Origin: Thalassovita mediterranea
Lineage (GTDB): Bacteria > Pseudomonadota > Alphaproteobacteria > Caulobacterales > Hyphomonadaceae
Direction of reading: 5' to 3'
NCBI GenBank assembly: GCA_019448215.1
Contig: CP080408.1
Span: 744,001 to 808,000 of the forward strand
DNA: 64,000 bases
Shown here: piece after piece, positions 46,232 through 56,936 of the stretch
How positions within the stretch are numbered: the stretch's first letter is position 1
How the letters are laid out: every line of letters begins with the position of its first letter
Program-made: the position numbers and the translations under genes
The notes under the pieces: model-generated
The model's database searches: none
What the model saw: only the letters and a program-made list of their open reading frames with translations
Told to the model about the DNA's origin: nothing

Positions 46232-46996
46232 ATGAGCGAGCATATCAAGACCCATCTTGAGACCTACGTCCTGACGATCACCATTGCGCGTCCGGAGCGC
46301 AAGAATGCGCTGACGCAGGCCATGTACGGCGCAATGGCCGACGCGGTGAACGGCGCCAATAGCGACAAGTCGATCCGCGCCATCGTCTTTACCGGCGAAG
46401 GTGACATGTTCACCGCTGGCAATGACCTCTCAGACTTCGCCTCGATCGAGGAACGCGAGAGCGGCACGCCGCCGGTCACCCGCTTTCTCAACGCCATCCG
46501 CGACGCTGAAAAGCCGCTGATCGCCGCTGTAAACGGCCCGGCCATTGGCGTCGGTCTCACCATGCTGCTCCATTGCGACATCTCCTTTGCTGCCGAGAGC
46601 GCCAACTTCCGCGCGCCCTTCACCCAGCTGGGCCTCGTGCCAGAGGCAGGCTCCTCGCTCACCCTGCCAGCCGTTGTGGGCCGCTCCATGGCCAATGAAG
46701 TCCTGCTGGCCGGCCGCATCCTCAGCGCCAATGAAGCCCTCGCCTGCGGACTTGTTTCACGCGTGGTCGCAGACAGCGATCTTATGAAAACCGCCATGGA
46801 CACGGCCCGCAAGATCGCAGCCTCGCCGCCAAATGCGGTGCTGAAGTCCAAGGCGCTGATCAATCATTCGCGCGAAGCCATCGCCAACCAGATGCGCGCC
46901 GAGGGCGAGATTTTCGCCGCCCAGCTCCAGTCCGCCGAGTTCGCCGAAGCCGCTGCCGCCTTCCGCGAGAAGCGCGCACCCGTCTTCAAGGACTAG
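46232..46996 (+). CDS. Enoyl-CoA hydratase/isomerase family protein (crotonase)
   Basis: A 254-residue crotonase. Oxyanion-hole segments TAGNDLSDF and GPAIGVGLTMLLHCD; the usual GGCEL is replaced by GVGLTML, and RAPFTQLGLVPEAGSSLTLP carries the conserved Pro-Glu. This pattern matches isomerase-like PaaG/Eci types rather than the hydratase at 38951. The ATG at 46232 follows GCGGAG. Confidence 0.88.
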   Translation: MSEHIKTHLETYVLTITIARPERKNALTQAMYGAMADAVNGANSDKSIRAIVFTGEGDMFTAGNDLSDFASIEERESGTPPVTRFLNAIRDAEKPLIAAVNGPAIGVGLTMLLHCDISFAAESANFRAPFTQLGLVPEAGSSLTLPAVVGRSMANEVLLAGRILSANEALACGLVSRVVADSDLMKTAMDTARKIAASPPNAVLKSKALINHSREAIANQMRAEGEIFAAQLQSAEFAEAAAAFREKRAPVFKD

Positions 46997-47003
46997 GCGA
47001 GGC

Positions 47004-47579
47004 CTATTGCGGGGCTGGCGGCGGCGTGTAGCTGGGGTTCGGCGCACGGACGATAAAATTGACTTCGCCGCCGCTGCTCCGGCTGCCCCGGTACTCCTCT
47101 CGCTCGACAGCCACCTGCACGCCGGTCTCCGGGTTCGTCCAGCTTTCCTCAACCGTCGCATAGGTCTCGAATTCCGGCAGCTTGAACACCCACCCGTCAA
47201 GCGCCTCGCAGGTCCCCAGTATGCCGGCGACATAGGTCCGCCTTTCGTCGAGCTGGGCGCGCGACACCTTATCGCCGGACATGGGGTACCAGACCGTGCA
47301 CTCGGCGAAATTCCACTGCCCGCCGCCGCGAATGCCTTCGGTCGTACCTGCGATATAGGTGCGGCAGTTCTTGCCCGCATCCGGCCCAAGCGAGGCCAGC
47401 CCCGGAATGACACCATTGGGCGTCAGTGAATTCAGCGCGAGGAAGGGCGTCGGCTCCTCTGCCGCCGCGAGCAGCGGCTTGATGTCCTCACAGAGCGGCC
47501 ACTTGTAGGCCTCTTCCGCTGCGGCGTGCAGGGCCGGCAGGCCAGCGGCGAGCGCGGCCAGCGCAATGGATCGTTTCAT
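47004..47579 (-). CDS. Secreted protein of unknown function
   Basis: A 191-residue protein with a signal peptide (1-21, ending AAA) and four Cys in the mature part (LCEDI, KNCRTY, AECTVWYP, GTCEAL), perhaps two disulfides. No domain recognised; the C-terminus is Pro-rich (SYTPPPAPQ). The convergent crotonase ends 7 bases away. Start supported by AAAGGGGACATTT upstream of the ATG. Confidence 0.7.
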   Translation of the reverse strand: MKRSIALAALAAGLPALHAAAEEAYKWPLCEDIKPLLAAAEEPTPFLALNSLTPNGVIPGLASLGPDAGKNCRTYIAGTTEGIRGGGQWNFAECTVWYPMSGDKVSRAQLDERRTYVAGILGTCEALDGWVFKLPEFETYATVEESWTNPETGVQVAVEREEYRGSRSSGGEVNFIVRAPNPSYTPPPAPQ

Positions 47580-47776
47580 GAAATGTCCCCTTTCAATGAG
47601 CGGTTCGGTTGCCCCCCGGCCCGCCTATCAAAGCGCTTCCGGAAGGCGCGTCAATCGCCCGCGGCGGGGCAATTTCCAGAGGCTTTCGGCAAGGGTGCCG
47701 GCAACTTTTTGCAGGTCTACTCGCGCCCCCTCGCAAGCCCCTGAAAACACACCGGAATACCGGGCACCCAAACGGC

Positions 47777-47813
47777 GCCCTGATTTCCCTTTTCAGGGCA
47801 AATCCTCTATAAT
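47777..47813 (+). promoter_or_regulatory. gyrB promoter candidate with inverted repeat
   Basis: TATAAT at 47808-47813 lies 39 bases before the gyrB ATG. Just upstream, GCCCTGA (47777-47783) and TCAGGGC (47793-47799) form a 7-bp inverted repeat across the -35 position. Possible supercoiling-sensitive or repressor-controlled promoter; inference only. Confidence 0.4.
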
Positions 47814-47828
47814 TTCAGGCAATTGTGA

Positions 47829-51063
<3,235 letters not shown>

Positions 51064-51229
51064 TAATTGCCAACTTTGCTATTCGACCATAGCCAACTTC
51101 GTTTAGTCTGTTTGAGGCAATAAAGGCTCCCGCAGGCACGGTTTCCTTCGAGAGCCTCAGAATGAAAGACGCATGGCCTTTTAAGCCTAAAATAGACCGG
51201 AGGCTCCTCCCCTCTCAGTCAAGCTCCTC

Positions 51230-51364
51230 CCCCTCTCCCGATTGCGGGAGAGGGGTCAGGGGTGAGGGCTCCGGCGCTGGTGGGATTCATCAACGCAGCG
51301 CCAAGTCCAACTCTCATAGCCCTCATCCCCGACCCTTCTCCCGAGGCCGGGAGAAGGGAGCGAT
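51230..51364 (+). repeat. 135-bp double-hairpin repeat, copy 1
   Basis: Left hairpin CCCCTCTCCCG-attg-CGGGAGAGGGG (51230-51255, perfect 11-bp stem), right hairpin CCCTTCTCCCG-aggc-CGGGAGAAGGG (51333-51358, perfect 11-bp stem). Between them, 51256-51270 can pair with 51318-51332 (two weak positions). Together with a second copy in the same orientation 542 bases downstream (119 of 135 bases identical, no gaps) it brackets the DUF559 gene. The gap 51064-51229 before it holds a weak 6-bp hairpin (51124-51157) and nothing coding that I trust. Confidence 0.9.
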
Positions 51365-51410
51365 AGCCACAAGGCTTGCGAGTCCTCTCAACCGAAACGA
51401 TAGTCGTTCG

Positions 51411-51767
51411 ATGAGCGAATACCCATCAACCCGGCGCGCACGGTCGCTTCGCCGACGCGCGAACGCGCCTGAGCAGAAGGCCTGGGAGACACTTCGCCAG
51501 CTGCGCGCCGAAGGCTATGCGGTCAGGCGGCAGGTCAGCGTCGAAGGCCTGACCGTCGATTTCGCGATCCGGTCCCTGAGGCTGGTCATCGAAATAGATG
51601 GCGCGATCCATGACATCGAAGCGGTACGACAGAACGATGCCGAACGCGATGCCAGGCTTCGCTCGGCCGGTTGGCATGTGGTGCGCGTCCCAGCAGAAAC
51701 TGCGATGAGCGGCAATCATCTTATTTCGTTGGTGAGAGATGAAATCGCCAAACGCCTGCAGGAGTGA
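51411..51767 (+). CDS. DUF559 (Vsr-like) endonuclease-fold protein
   Basis: A 118-residue protein of the DUF559 family, related to very-short-patch-repair nucleases (PD-(D/E)XK). Core: EQKAWETLRQLRAEGYAVRRQ, VDFAIRSLRLVIEIDG (Asp, then Glu-x-Asp: the likely metal site), then RDARLRSAGWHVVRV, as in the family. The ATG at 51411 starts this protein; the frame stays open 83 codons further upstream through copy 1 of the repeat. Copy 2 starts 4 bases after the stop. The gene thus forms repeat-gene-repeat. Function unknown; DUF559 genes with repeats of this kind are, from memory, found scattered in proteobacteria. Confidence 0.85.
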   Translation: MSEYPSTRRARSLRRRANAPEQKAWETLRQLRAEGYAVRRQVSVEGLTVDFAIRSLRLVIEIDGAIHDIEAVRQNDAERDARLRSAGWHVVRVPAETAMSGNHLISLVRDEIAKRLQE

Positions 51768-51771
51768 CTTT

Positions 51772-51906
51772 CCCCTCTCCCGATTGCGGGAGAGGGGTCA
51801 GGGGTGAGGGCTACAGCGTTGGTGGGATTCATCAACGCGGCGCAAAGACCCAACCTATCAGCCCTCATCCCCAACCCTTCTCCCGCTGCCGGGAGAAGGG
51901 GGCGAT
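51772..51906 (+). repeat. 135-bp double-hairpin repeat, copy 2
   Basis: Same length and orientation as copy 1, starting 4 bases after the DUF559 stop. Both terminal hairpins are intact: CCCCTCTCCCG-attg-CGGGAGAGGGG and CCCTTCTCCCG-ctgc-CGGGAGAAGGG. The differences from copy 1 are concentrated in the central part and in the right loop, outside the stems. From 51907 to 52086 I see no gene, only a short tandem TGCACCGTC pair near 51990. Confidence 0.9.
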
Positions 51907-52086
51907 TGATTCACCGGCATCGAATTTCCTGAAAACGACCAAGTTTTCTCCCCCCTTTTCAAAAACACCGCCCACACACCGCCAGTGCACCGTCACTGCA
52001 CCGTCCAGACGCCCGGGTTTCCCCCACACCATCCGACCGGAAAATCGAGATTGACCCGCCGGGGCTTCCACGCGAGTTTCCGCCTC

Positions 52087-52497
52087 ATGCATCCCTTTCA
52101 TCTTGCCTTTCCAGTCCATGACCTTTCCGCCGCGCGCAGCTTTTACGGGGAGCTCTTGGGCTGCCCGGAAGGCCGATCGAGCCCGGAATGGGTCGATTTC
52201 GACTTCTATGGGCACCAGATCGTCGCCCATCTCGCGCCAGAGCTGTGCGGAACGGCGCAGACAAACCAAGTTGACGGCAAGGGCGTGCCTGTGCGCCATT
52301 TTGGGCTGATTCTCGACATGGAGAGCTGGCAGGCGCTTCGCCAACGCCTTGAAGGCAAAGTGGAATTCCTGATCGAGCCCTATATCCGCTTCAAGGGTGA
52401 GCCGGGCGAGCAGGCGACCATGTTTTTCACCGACCCGTCGGGTAATGCCATTGAAATCAAGGCGTTCGCCGATATGGGCCGCCTGTTTGCGAAGTAG
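52087..52497 (+). CDS. VOC superfamily protein (glyoxalase/dioxygenase fold)
   Basis: A 136-residue metal-binding-fold protein: [24 protein letters not shown] and [11 protein letters not shown], then [15 protein letters not shown]. The paired betaalphabetabetabeta modules and His/Glu positions fit VOC enzymes, possibly a dioxygenase-type metal site (His in FHLAF, Glu in IEIK). Substrate unknown. The ATG at 52087 begins the first beta strand; upstream in-frame codons are rejected. Confidence 0.85.
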   Translation: MHPFHLAFPVHDLSAARSFYGELLGCPEGRSSPEWVDFDFYGHQIVAHLAPELCGTAQTNQVDGKGVPVRHFGLILDMESWQALRQRLEGKVEFLIEPYIRFKGEPGEQATMFFTDPSGNAIEIKAFADMGRLFAK

Positions 52498-52593
52498 TTT
52501 TTCTTAATTCAAGTTAAGGCCGCTCACGGGAACCGCCTGTTCCCCATGTCCGTTTCAATGGCGTGCAGAACGCATCGAAAGGACAAGAAGCTC

Positions 52594-52980
52594 ATGAAAA
52601 AGCTCATTAAATTCGGCGCTTATGGCGCTGCCGCCGCGGCCTTTGCAGCCACCGCCACCCCGGCCTTTGCCGACCCGCAGCATTGCCCGCCGGGCCATGC
52701 GAAGAAGGGCTGGTGCACCCCAGGTGTTGATCGCAGCGACTATCGCGACCGGTATGACGACCGCCGCGATGAGCAGCGCGCTTACAATGAAGGCTATCAG
52801 GACGGCCAGCGCGACGCCATTCGCTATAATGGCCGCACCTATAATGACTACCGCGTGATCCGCGACTATGACCGCTATGGACTGCGCGCACCGCGTGACG
52901 GCTATTATTATGCCGAAGTCGATGGCGACATCGTCATGGTCCAGCTGGCCACCCAGCTTGTGACGCAGCTGCTTAACTAG
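52594..52980 (+). CDS. RcnB family periplasmic protein
   Basis: A 128-residue exported protein: signal peptide 1-27 (ending AFA), a Cys pair (HCPP...GWCTPG), a charged Arg/Asp/Tyr-rich centre (RDRYDDRRDEQ), then the RcnB C-terminal pattern YRVIRDYDRYGLRAPRDGYYY-x-EVDGDIVMVQLATQLV. RcnB modulates nickel/cobalt export in E. coli; many alphaproteobacterial homologues have no shown metal role. AAAGGAC precedes the ATG. Terminator follows. Confidence 0.82.
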   Translation: MKKLIKFGAYGAAAAAFAATATPAFADPQHCPPGHAKKGWCTPGVDRSDYRDRYDDRRDEQRAYNEGYQDGQRDAIRYNGRTYNDYRVIRDYDRYGLRAPRDGYYYAEVDGDIVMVQLATQLVTQLLN

Positions 52981-53002
52981 GCAGCTACTAGCCAGACACA
53001 GG

Positions 53003-53035
53003 AAAGCCCCGGCCTTGAGAAGCCGGGGCTTTTTT
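53003..53035 (+). terminator. Terminator between rcnB-like and lipoprotein genes
   Basis: AAAGCCCCGGC pairs with GCCGGGGCTTT (11 bp) around CTTGAGAA, followed by a T-run. Convergent genes lie on both sides. Confidence 0.9.
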
Positions 53036-53055
53036 AATGCCGTCCAGACTGGGGG

Positions 53056-53583
53056 CTAAGGCGCGCCGGCCTCCTGAACCCGCTCTTCGAGGCCTTCGCA
53101 TTCGGCAGGCTCCAGCATGATATCTAGCCCGTCCGGGACGGCGCCTTCGGCGGCGAGATACCAGATCGCGCTGCCGCGCTGGCTGTCGCCATCGACCTCT
53201 GTCTGGGTATCGAACATCACAGCCGCAGTCTCATCAATCTGGCCGCTCGTCAGGACGGTCGAGAAGGCCGCGTAATAGCCAGCCGCCTCCTGGTGGATGA
53301 TGCCCCAATTATCGCCGCTCACCGTGCCGTCGTCATTGACCATGACTTCGAGGCCTTCGGTGACATTCTCGTCGTCGCGGAAATAGCAATAGGTGCCGGG
53401 CGTCAGAGGATCAGCGTCTGCAAGCGGCGAAACGATCTCTGGCAGCGGCTGCTGCTCAATCGGGACGTCATCGCCCGCCATCGGGCCAGCTTCGATCGGG
53501 GTATTTTGCGCCTCTTCGTCAGGCGTATCGCCTCCGCAGGCGGAAAGCGCAAGCGCGCCAGCTAGCAGCAAGAATCTCATCAT
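53056..53583 (-). CDS. Acidic lipoprotein of unknown function
   Basis: A 175-residue lipoprotein: signal MMRFLLLAGALALSAC (lipobox LSAC). The mature chain begins with an acidic Pro-rich linker, then GTYCYFRDDENVTEGLEVMVNDDGTVSGDNWGIIHQ, suggesting a small beta-sandwich. No family recognised. GGGAGG precedes the start. Two adjacent ATGs (53583 and 53580) are possible. Confidence 0.72.
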   Translation of the reverse strand: MMRFLLLAGALALSACGGDTPDEEAQNTPIEAGPMAGDDVPIEQQPLPEIVSPLADADPLTPGTYCYFRDDENVTEGLEVMVNDDGTVSGDNWGIIHQEAAGYYAAFSTVLTSGQIDETAAVMFDTQTEVDGDSQRGSAIWYLAAEGAVPDGLDIMLEPAECEGLEERVQEAGAP

Positions 53584-53691
53584 CCGGACCTCCCGCAGGC
53601 TTGATGCCTGCTCCTGAGGGAAACGTCTCACCACAGGGTGACCAAGACAAGCCCTAAACCGGGCGAGCAGGGGGCGGAAATTCTTTCTGCC

Positions 53692-53725
53692 AAAAAACAG
53701 GGCCCCACCGTGTCGGCAGGGCCCT
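53692..53725 (-). terminator. Terminator of the DUF4168 gene
   Basis: Read on the minus strand, AGGGCCC pairs with GGGCCCT around 13 bases, followed by a run of six T. It lies 30 bases after the DUF4168 stop. Confidence 0.75.
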
Positions 53726-53754
53726 ATCTGGAAAAATCACGTTATATCATCGTT

Positions 53755-54147
53755 CTAGCTGTTCATTTCCGTGCGGATCTTGGTGGCAAGCTCAGCATCG
53801 ACCTGTGCCAGCTGTACGATCTGCGTGAAGCGCTGCGCGGTCAGGCCTTCTGCCTTGATGGCTGCGATCATGTCAGCTTGCGCTGCGGCCTCGATCTCCT
53901 GAGCGGCGGCCTGATCTTCTGCGGCCTGCAGCTTCGGCGTTGCTTCTTCAGCAATCTTGGTCAGCGCGCCATTGGCGGCGACGAACTGCTCGATCTCTGC
54001 ATCGCTGACCGGGTCGATCTCAGGCTGCTGCATCTGCGGCTGAGCCTGCTGCGGCATGCTTTGCTGTGCGACGGCTGCACCGCCTGCAAGGGTCATGGCT
54101 GCTGCAAGAGCGGCGCCAGCACCGAAACGAAATCTGTTGAGAGACAT
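53755..54147 (-). CDS. DUF4168 family exported protein
   Basis: A 130-residue exported protein with a signal peptide (about 1-28, ending AVA), a Gln/Pro-rich spacer and a helical DUF4168 domain (DAEIEQFVAANGALTKIAEEATPKL ... FTQIVQLAQVDAELATKI). The family is of unknown function and is often membrane-peripheral. The ATG at 54147 has AAGGAG 7 bases upstream; the longer frame upstream is rejected. Confidence 0.8.
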   Translation of the reverse strand: MSLNRFRFGAGAALAAAMTLAGGAAVAQQSMPQQAQPQMQQPEIDPVSDAEIEQFVAANGALTKIAEEATPKLQAAEDQAAAQEIEAAAQADMIAAIKAEGLTAQRFTQIVQLAQVDAELATKIRTEMNS

Positions 54148-54327
54148 GGAGGTCTCCTTTCCTTGTTTGCGCGAAGGAGCCAATCAGATCGAAAGCTCTG
54201 GTTCAACCCGTTGGGCGCGGATGTGATCGCTTTGTAATTTAATGGTTTTTCATGAAGGCACTGTCATTTACGACACGCCCGAGCCGCTGTGGCGGGCGAA
54301 CGCGCATTGCCCCTGTTCAAACCCCAC

Positions 54328-54469
54328 CCGGCGCATTATCTCATGGGATAGCACAAGGGCTGCGGCGTTCGAGGAAGCCAGCTGTCCGCCGACCTTACGT
54401 TCCGTCAAGGGAGCTGGCGCTGGGACTGGCCGTGGCCTATCCTAACCGGCACCCACCTAGTTACTAGGT
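54328..54469. ncRNA. Candidate structured RNA in a 424-bp gap
   Basis: The gap 54148-54571 holds no convincing gene. Nested helices are seen: CCGG (54328-54331/54446-54449); GGATA/TATCC (54346-54350/54438-54442); GGCTGCGGC/GCCGTGGCC (54358-54366/54429-54437, two wobbles); a 10/10-base internal loop; GCCAGCT/AGCTGGC (54377-54383/54412-54418); then a terminal loop. A further perfect hairpin ACCTAG-tta-CTAGGT follows (54455-54469). The rod-and-bubble outline resembles 6S RNA, but the known conserved sequence is not visible, so strand and family are open. Confidence 0.25.
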
Positions 54470-54571
54470 CGACGGGACACGAGCGCTAAGACGGCGCATG
54501 TGGTCCTTGTGCATTCCTTTCGCGCGCATCCAGCTTGACAATCAGGCCGCTCCAGCCCGACAGGGCAGGCC

Positions 54572-55432
54572 ATGTCAGCGACCACGCTTCCCCTGCTTCT
54601 CTGCCTCTTGTCCGCTGTGACAGTCGCGCTTGCCAATTTTGCGGTAAAGCGCGGCGGCGACGTGCTCAGTGCGCGCATGGTGCTGTCGATCACCTCGGCG
54701 CTCTGCGTCCTGCCTTTTGCCTTCTTCGTCCCGTTTCCAGAAGCCGAACTCTGGCCAGCCATTGCGATGGCGATCGGCGCGCACTGGGTCTATCAGTTCT
54801 TCATGATCCGCGCCCTGCACCGGGGTGACCTGTCGCTGGTCTTTCCGGTCATGCGCGGGCTCGCACCATTGGCGACCGCCGTCATTGCTGTCTTTGCGCT
54901 GCAGGAAATGCCTACCCTGCTGGGCTGGGCGGGTCTGGCGCTCGCGACACTGGCACTGATTGTGTTCGCCCTGCCTGCTGGCAAGTCGCTGGATCAGGCG
55001 TCTCTCGACCGCATTGCGCTGATGTGGGCGGGACTGACCGCGCTCGGCATCGGCCTCTATTCAGTGACGGATGCGTATGGTGTGCGGCTCGCAGAGAACC
55101 GGTTCACCTTCATTGTCTGGCTCTTCATGCTCGACTGGCTCGGCACCACAGCTGTGACCGTCTGGACGCGGCGCGGCCAGCTTTTCAAGCGCCTGCGCCC
55201 GCAGCTTGTTGGCGGCGCCGTTGGCGGAGTCTCGTCGGTTATCTCCTATGGCGCAGCGCTGCTTGCCTTTTCGATGACGGACGCGGCCACTGTGACCGCC
55301 ATGCGCGAAACCTCTGTCGTGTTCGGGGCGATCTTGGGGGCGGTCTTCCTGAAGGAAGGGTTCGGCCCGCGCCGGATCGTGGCCGCCTGCGTCCTCGCAG
55401 CGGGCCTCCTCCTGCTTGAGACCAGCCTTTAA
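54572..55432 (+). CDS. EamA/DMT family transporter
   Basis: A 286-residue membrane protein with ten hydrophobic helices in two EamA repeats (about 5-135 and 145-285). The segments ALHRGDLSLVFPVMRGLAPLATAVIA and AATVTAMRETSVVFGAILGAVFLKE are typical of the drug/metabolite exporter family. Substrate unknown. Its stop lies 36 bases before the flippase. Confidence 0.87.
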   Translation: MSATTLPLLLCLLSAVTVALANFAVKRGGDVLSARMVLSITSALCVLPFAFFVPFPEAELWPAIAMAIGAHWVYQFFMIRALHRGDLSLVFPVMRGLAPLATAVIAVFALQEMPTLLGWAGLALATLALIVFALPAGKSLDQASLDRIALMWAGLTALGIGLYSVTDAYGVRLAENRFTFIVWLFMLDWLGTTAVTVWTRRGQLFKRLRPQLVGGAVGGVSSVISYGAALLAFSMTDAATVTAMRETSVVFGAILGAVFLKEGFGPRRIVAACVLAAGLLLLETSL

Positions 55433-55467
55433 TCCTCCTTTCGGATATAGCTGCTAGGGGCAGCTAT

Positions 55468-56928
55468 ATGAAACTCGCCCGCCATCTTGCAGGCTATCTG
55501 CCGGCCAACCTCGCCAGCGCGCTCGCCTCCTTCGGGGCGGTCTATGTCTTCACGCGCCTGCTTGGGCCGGAAGAGTATGGCCGCTACGCGCTGATGCTGT
55601 CTGTGATGGCGCTGATCCACACGCTGACGCTGGCGCCGGGCGAAGCGGCTGCCTACCGCTATACCGCCAAGGCGCGCGCAGAAGGCGAGGATGCCCTCAC
55701 CGAGCATTTCGCCACGGTACGCGCCCTTCTGCTGCGGTCTCTTTTGCTGGCGGCACTGGTCATGATCGTACTGGCCGCGGCCGTTTCCCATCTGCCGCGC
55801 TACCTCCACATCCTGCCATGGATCGCGCTCTCCATGCCGATCGGCACGCTGGTCCAGGCCACGCTGGAAGCGCATCGCGCGAGCCAGGAGGTCCAGCGCT
55901 ATGTGCTTATCTATTCGTTCAAGCTGCTTGGCGGGTTTGCGATCGGGGCTCTGATCGCCTGGCTGACTGATGCTGGCGCCGCGGCCCCATTCATGGGTCT
56001 TGTGATTGCCGGCCTTATCGTCGGCATTCCGCAATTACTCTGGCTGCAAAATCAGGCGAAGGGCGGCGCGCCAAATCCTGCAAAAGTCCGGACCTACTAC
56101 GCTTACGGCCTGCCGATTGCGGCCGCCTTGTCGCTCGACCTTCTGCTCTCGGTCGCTGACCGCTTCCTCATCTCGCTGTTCATCGGGGAGGCCGCCGTCG
56201 GCGCATATGCTGCGGGCTATGGCGTTGCCGACAAGACGATCCTGCTGCTCTGCGCATGGGCGGCCATGGCAGGCCAGCCGCTCGTCCTTGCGGCCTTCGA
56301 AGAGAAGGGAAAGGAAGCGGCCCGCCACGAGGCGCGGGGTCTGGTCTCGACCATGCTGCTTATCGGCCTTCCTGCCGCAATGGGCCTTGCCCTGGTTGCA
56401 GAACCTCTCTCAGAGGCGCTGATCGGCGAAGACCTTCGCGAGCAGGCGGCGCGCATCATTCCCTGGATTGCATTCGCCGGGCTGATGAATGGCCTTTTGA
56501 TGCACTATTATACGGACGCCTTTCAGCTGGCGCAGAAGACGGGCGAGCAGGCACTGCTCATGCTGATCCCGGCGGGCGTAAATATTGTCGCGAACCTGAT
56601 ACTGATCCCGCAGTTCGGCATCATTGGCGCCGTCGCCGCCACCATTATCAGTTATGCGATCGGCATCCTGGTGATCGCCGGGCGCGGCAGGCGGTATGTC
56701 GCTTTCCCATTTCCCTTCGTGCCATTCCTGAAGATCCTTGCAGCGTCTCTCGCCATGTGGCCGGCCATCGCGATTATTCCGGAATTTGGCGGCTGGCTGG
56801 AGCTCATCGCTAAAGCCATCGCGGGCGCCATTGTCTATGCCGCAGCCGCGCTTGCGATTGATGCTGGAGGTGCCCGGTCATTCGTGCAAGACAGGCTCAA
56901 CGCATCCAACGAGCCCCCAGCTACGTAA
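55468..56928 (+). CDS. Oligosaccharide flippase (Wzx/polysaccharide biosynthesis family)
   Basis: A 486-residue inner-membrane protein with about 14 hydrophobic helices. The N-terminal LASFGAVYVFTRLLGPEEYGRYALMLSV matches the Wzx/MVF-type fold start; SVADRFLISLFIGEAAVGAYAAGYGVADKT in the middle is the MATE-like hallmark. It would move lipid-linked oligosaccharide across the membrane. No glycosyltransferases are adjacent, so its substrate is unclear. Followed by ispZ after 8 bases. Confidence 0.85.
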   Translation: MKLARHLAGYLPANLASALASFGAVYVFTRLLGPEEYGRYALMLSVMALIHTLTLAPGEAAAYRYTAKARAEGEDALTEHFATVRALLLRSLLLAALVMIVLAAAVSHLPRYLHILPWIALSMPIGTLVQATLEAHRASQEVQRYVLIYSFKLLGGFAIGALIAWLTDAGAAAPFMGLVIAGLIVGIPQLLWLQNQAKGGAPNPAKVRTYYAYGLPIAAALSLDLLLSVADRFLISLFIGEAAVGAYAAGYGVADKTILLLCAWAAMAGQPLVLAAFEEKGKEAARHEARGLVSTMLLIGLPAAMGLALVAEPLSEALIGEDLREQAARIIPWIAFAGLMNGLLMHYYTDAFQLAQKTGEQALLMLIPAGVNIVANLILIPQFGIIGAVAATIISYAIGILVIAGRGRRYVAFPFPFVPFLKILAASLAMWPAIAIIPEFGGWLELIAKAIAGAIVYAAAALAIDAGGARSFVQDRLNASNEPPAT

Positions 56929-56936
56929 CAGGCTTC

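Noticed and set aside
51230-51906. CRISPR-like direct repeats
   Set aside because: Only two long structured copies with a gene between them; no short regularly spaced repeats and no cas genes.
52504-52517. CtrA-like site TTAA-N6-TTAA before the rcnB-like gene
   Set aside because: Spacing is 6 instead of the consensus 7 and no flanking match.
54242-54467. Short open frames of 67-71 codons in the gap before the DMT gene
   Set aside because: No start signals, no domain, and they overlap the strong nested helices.
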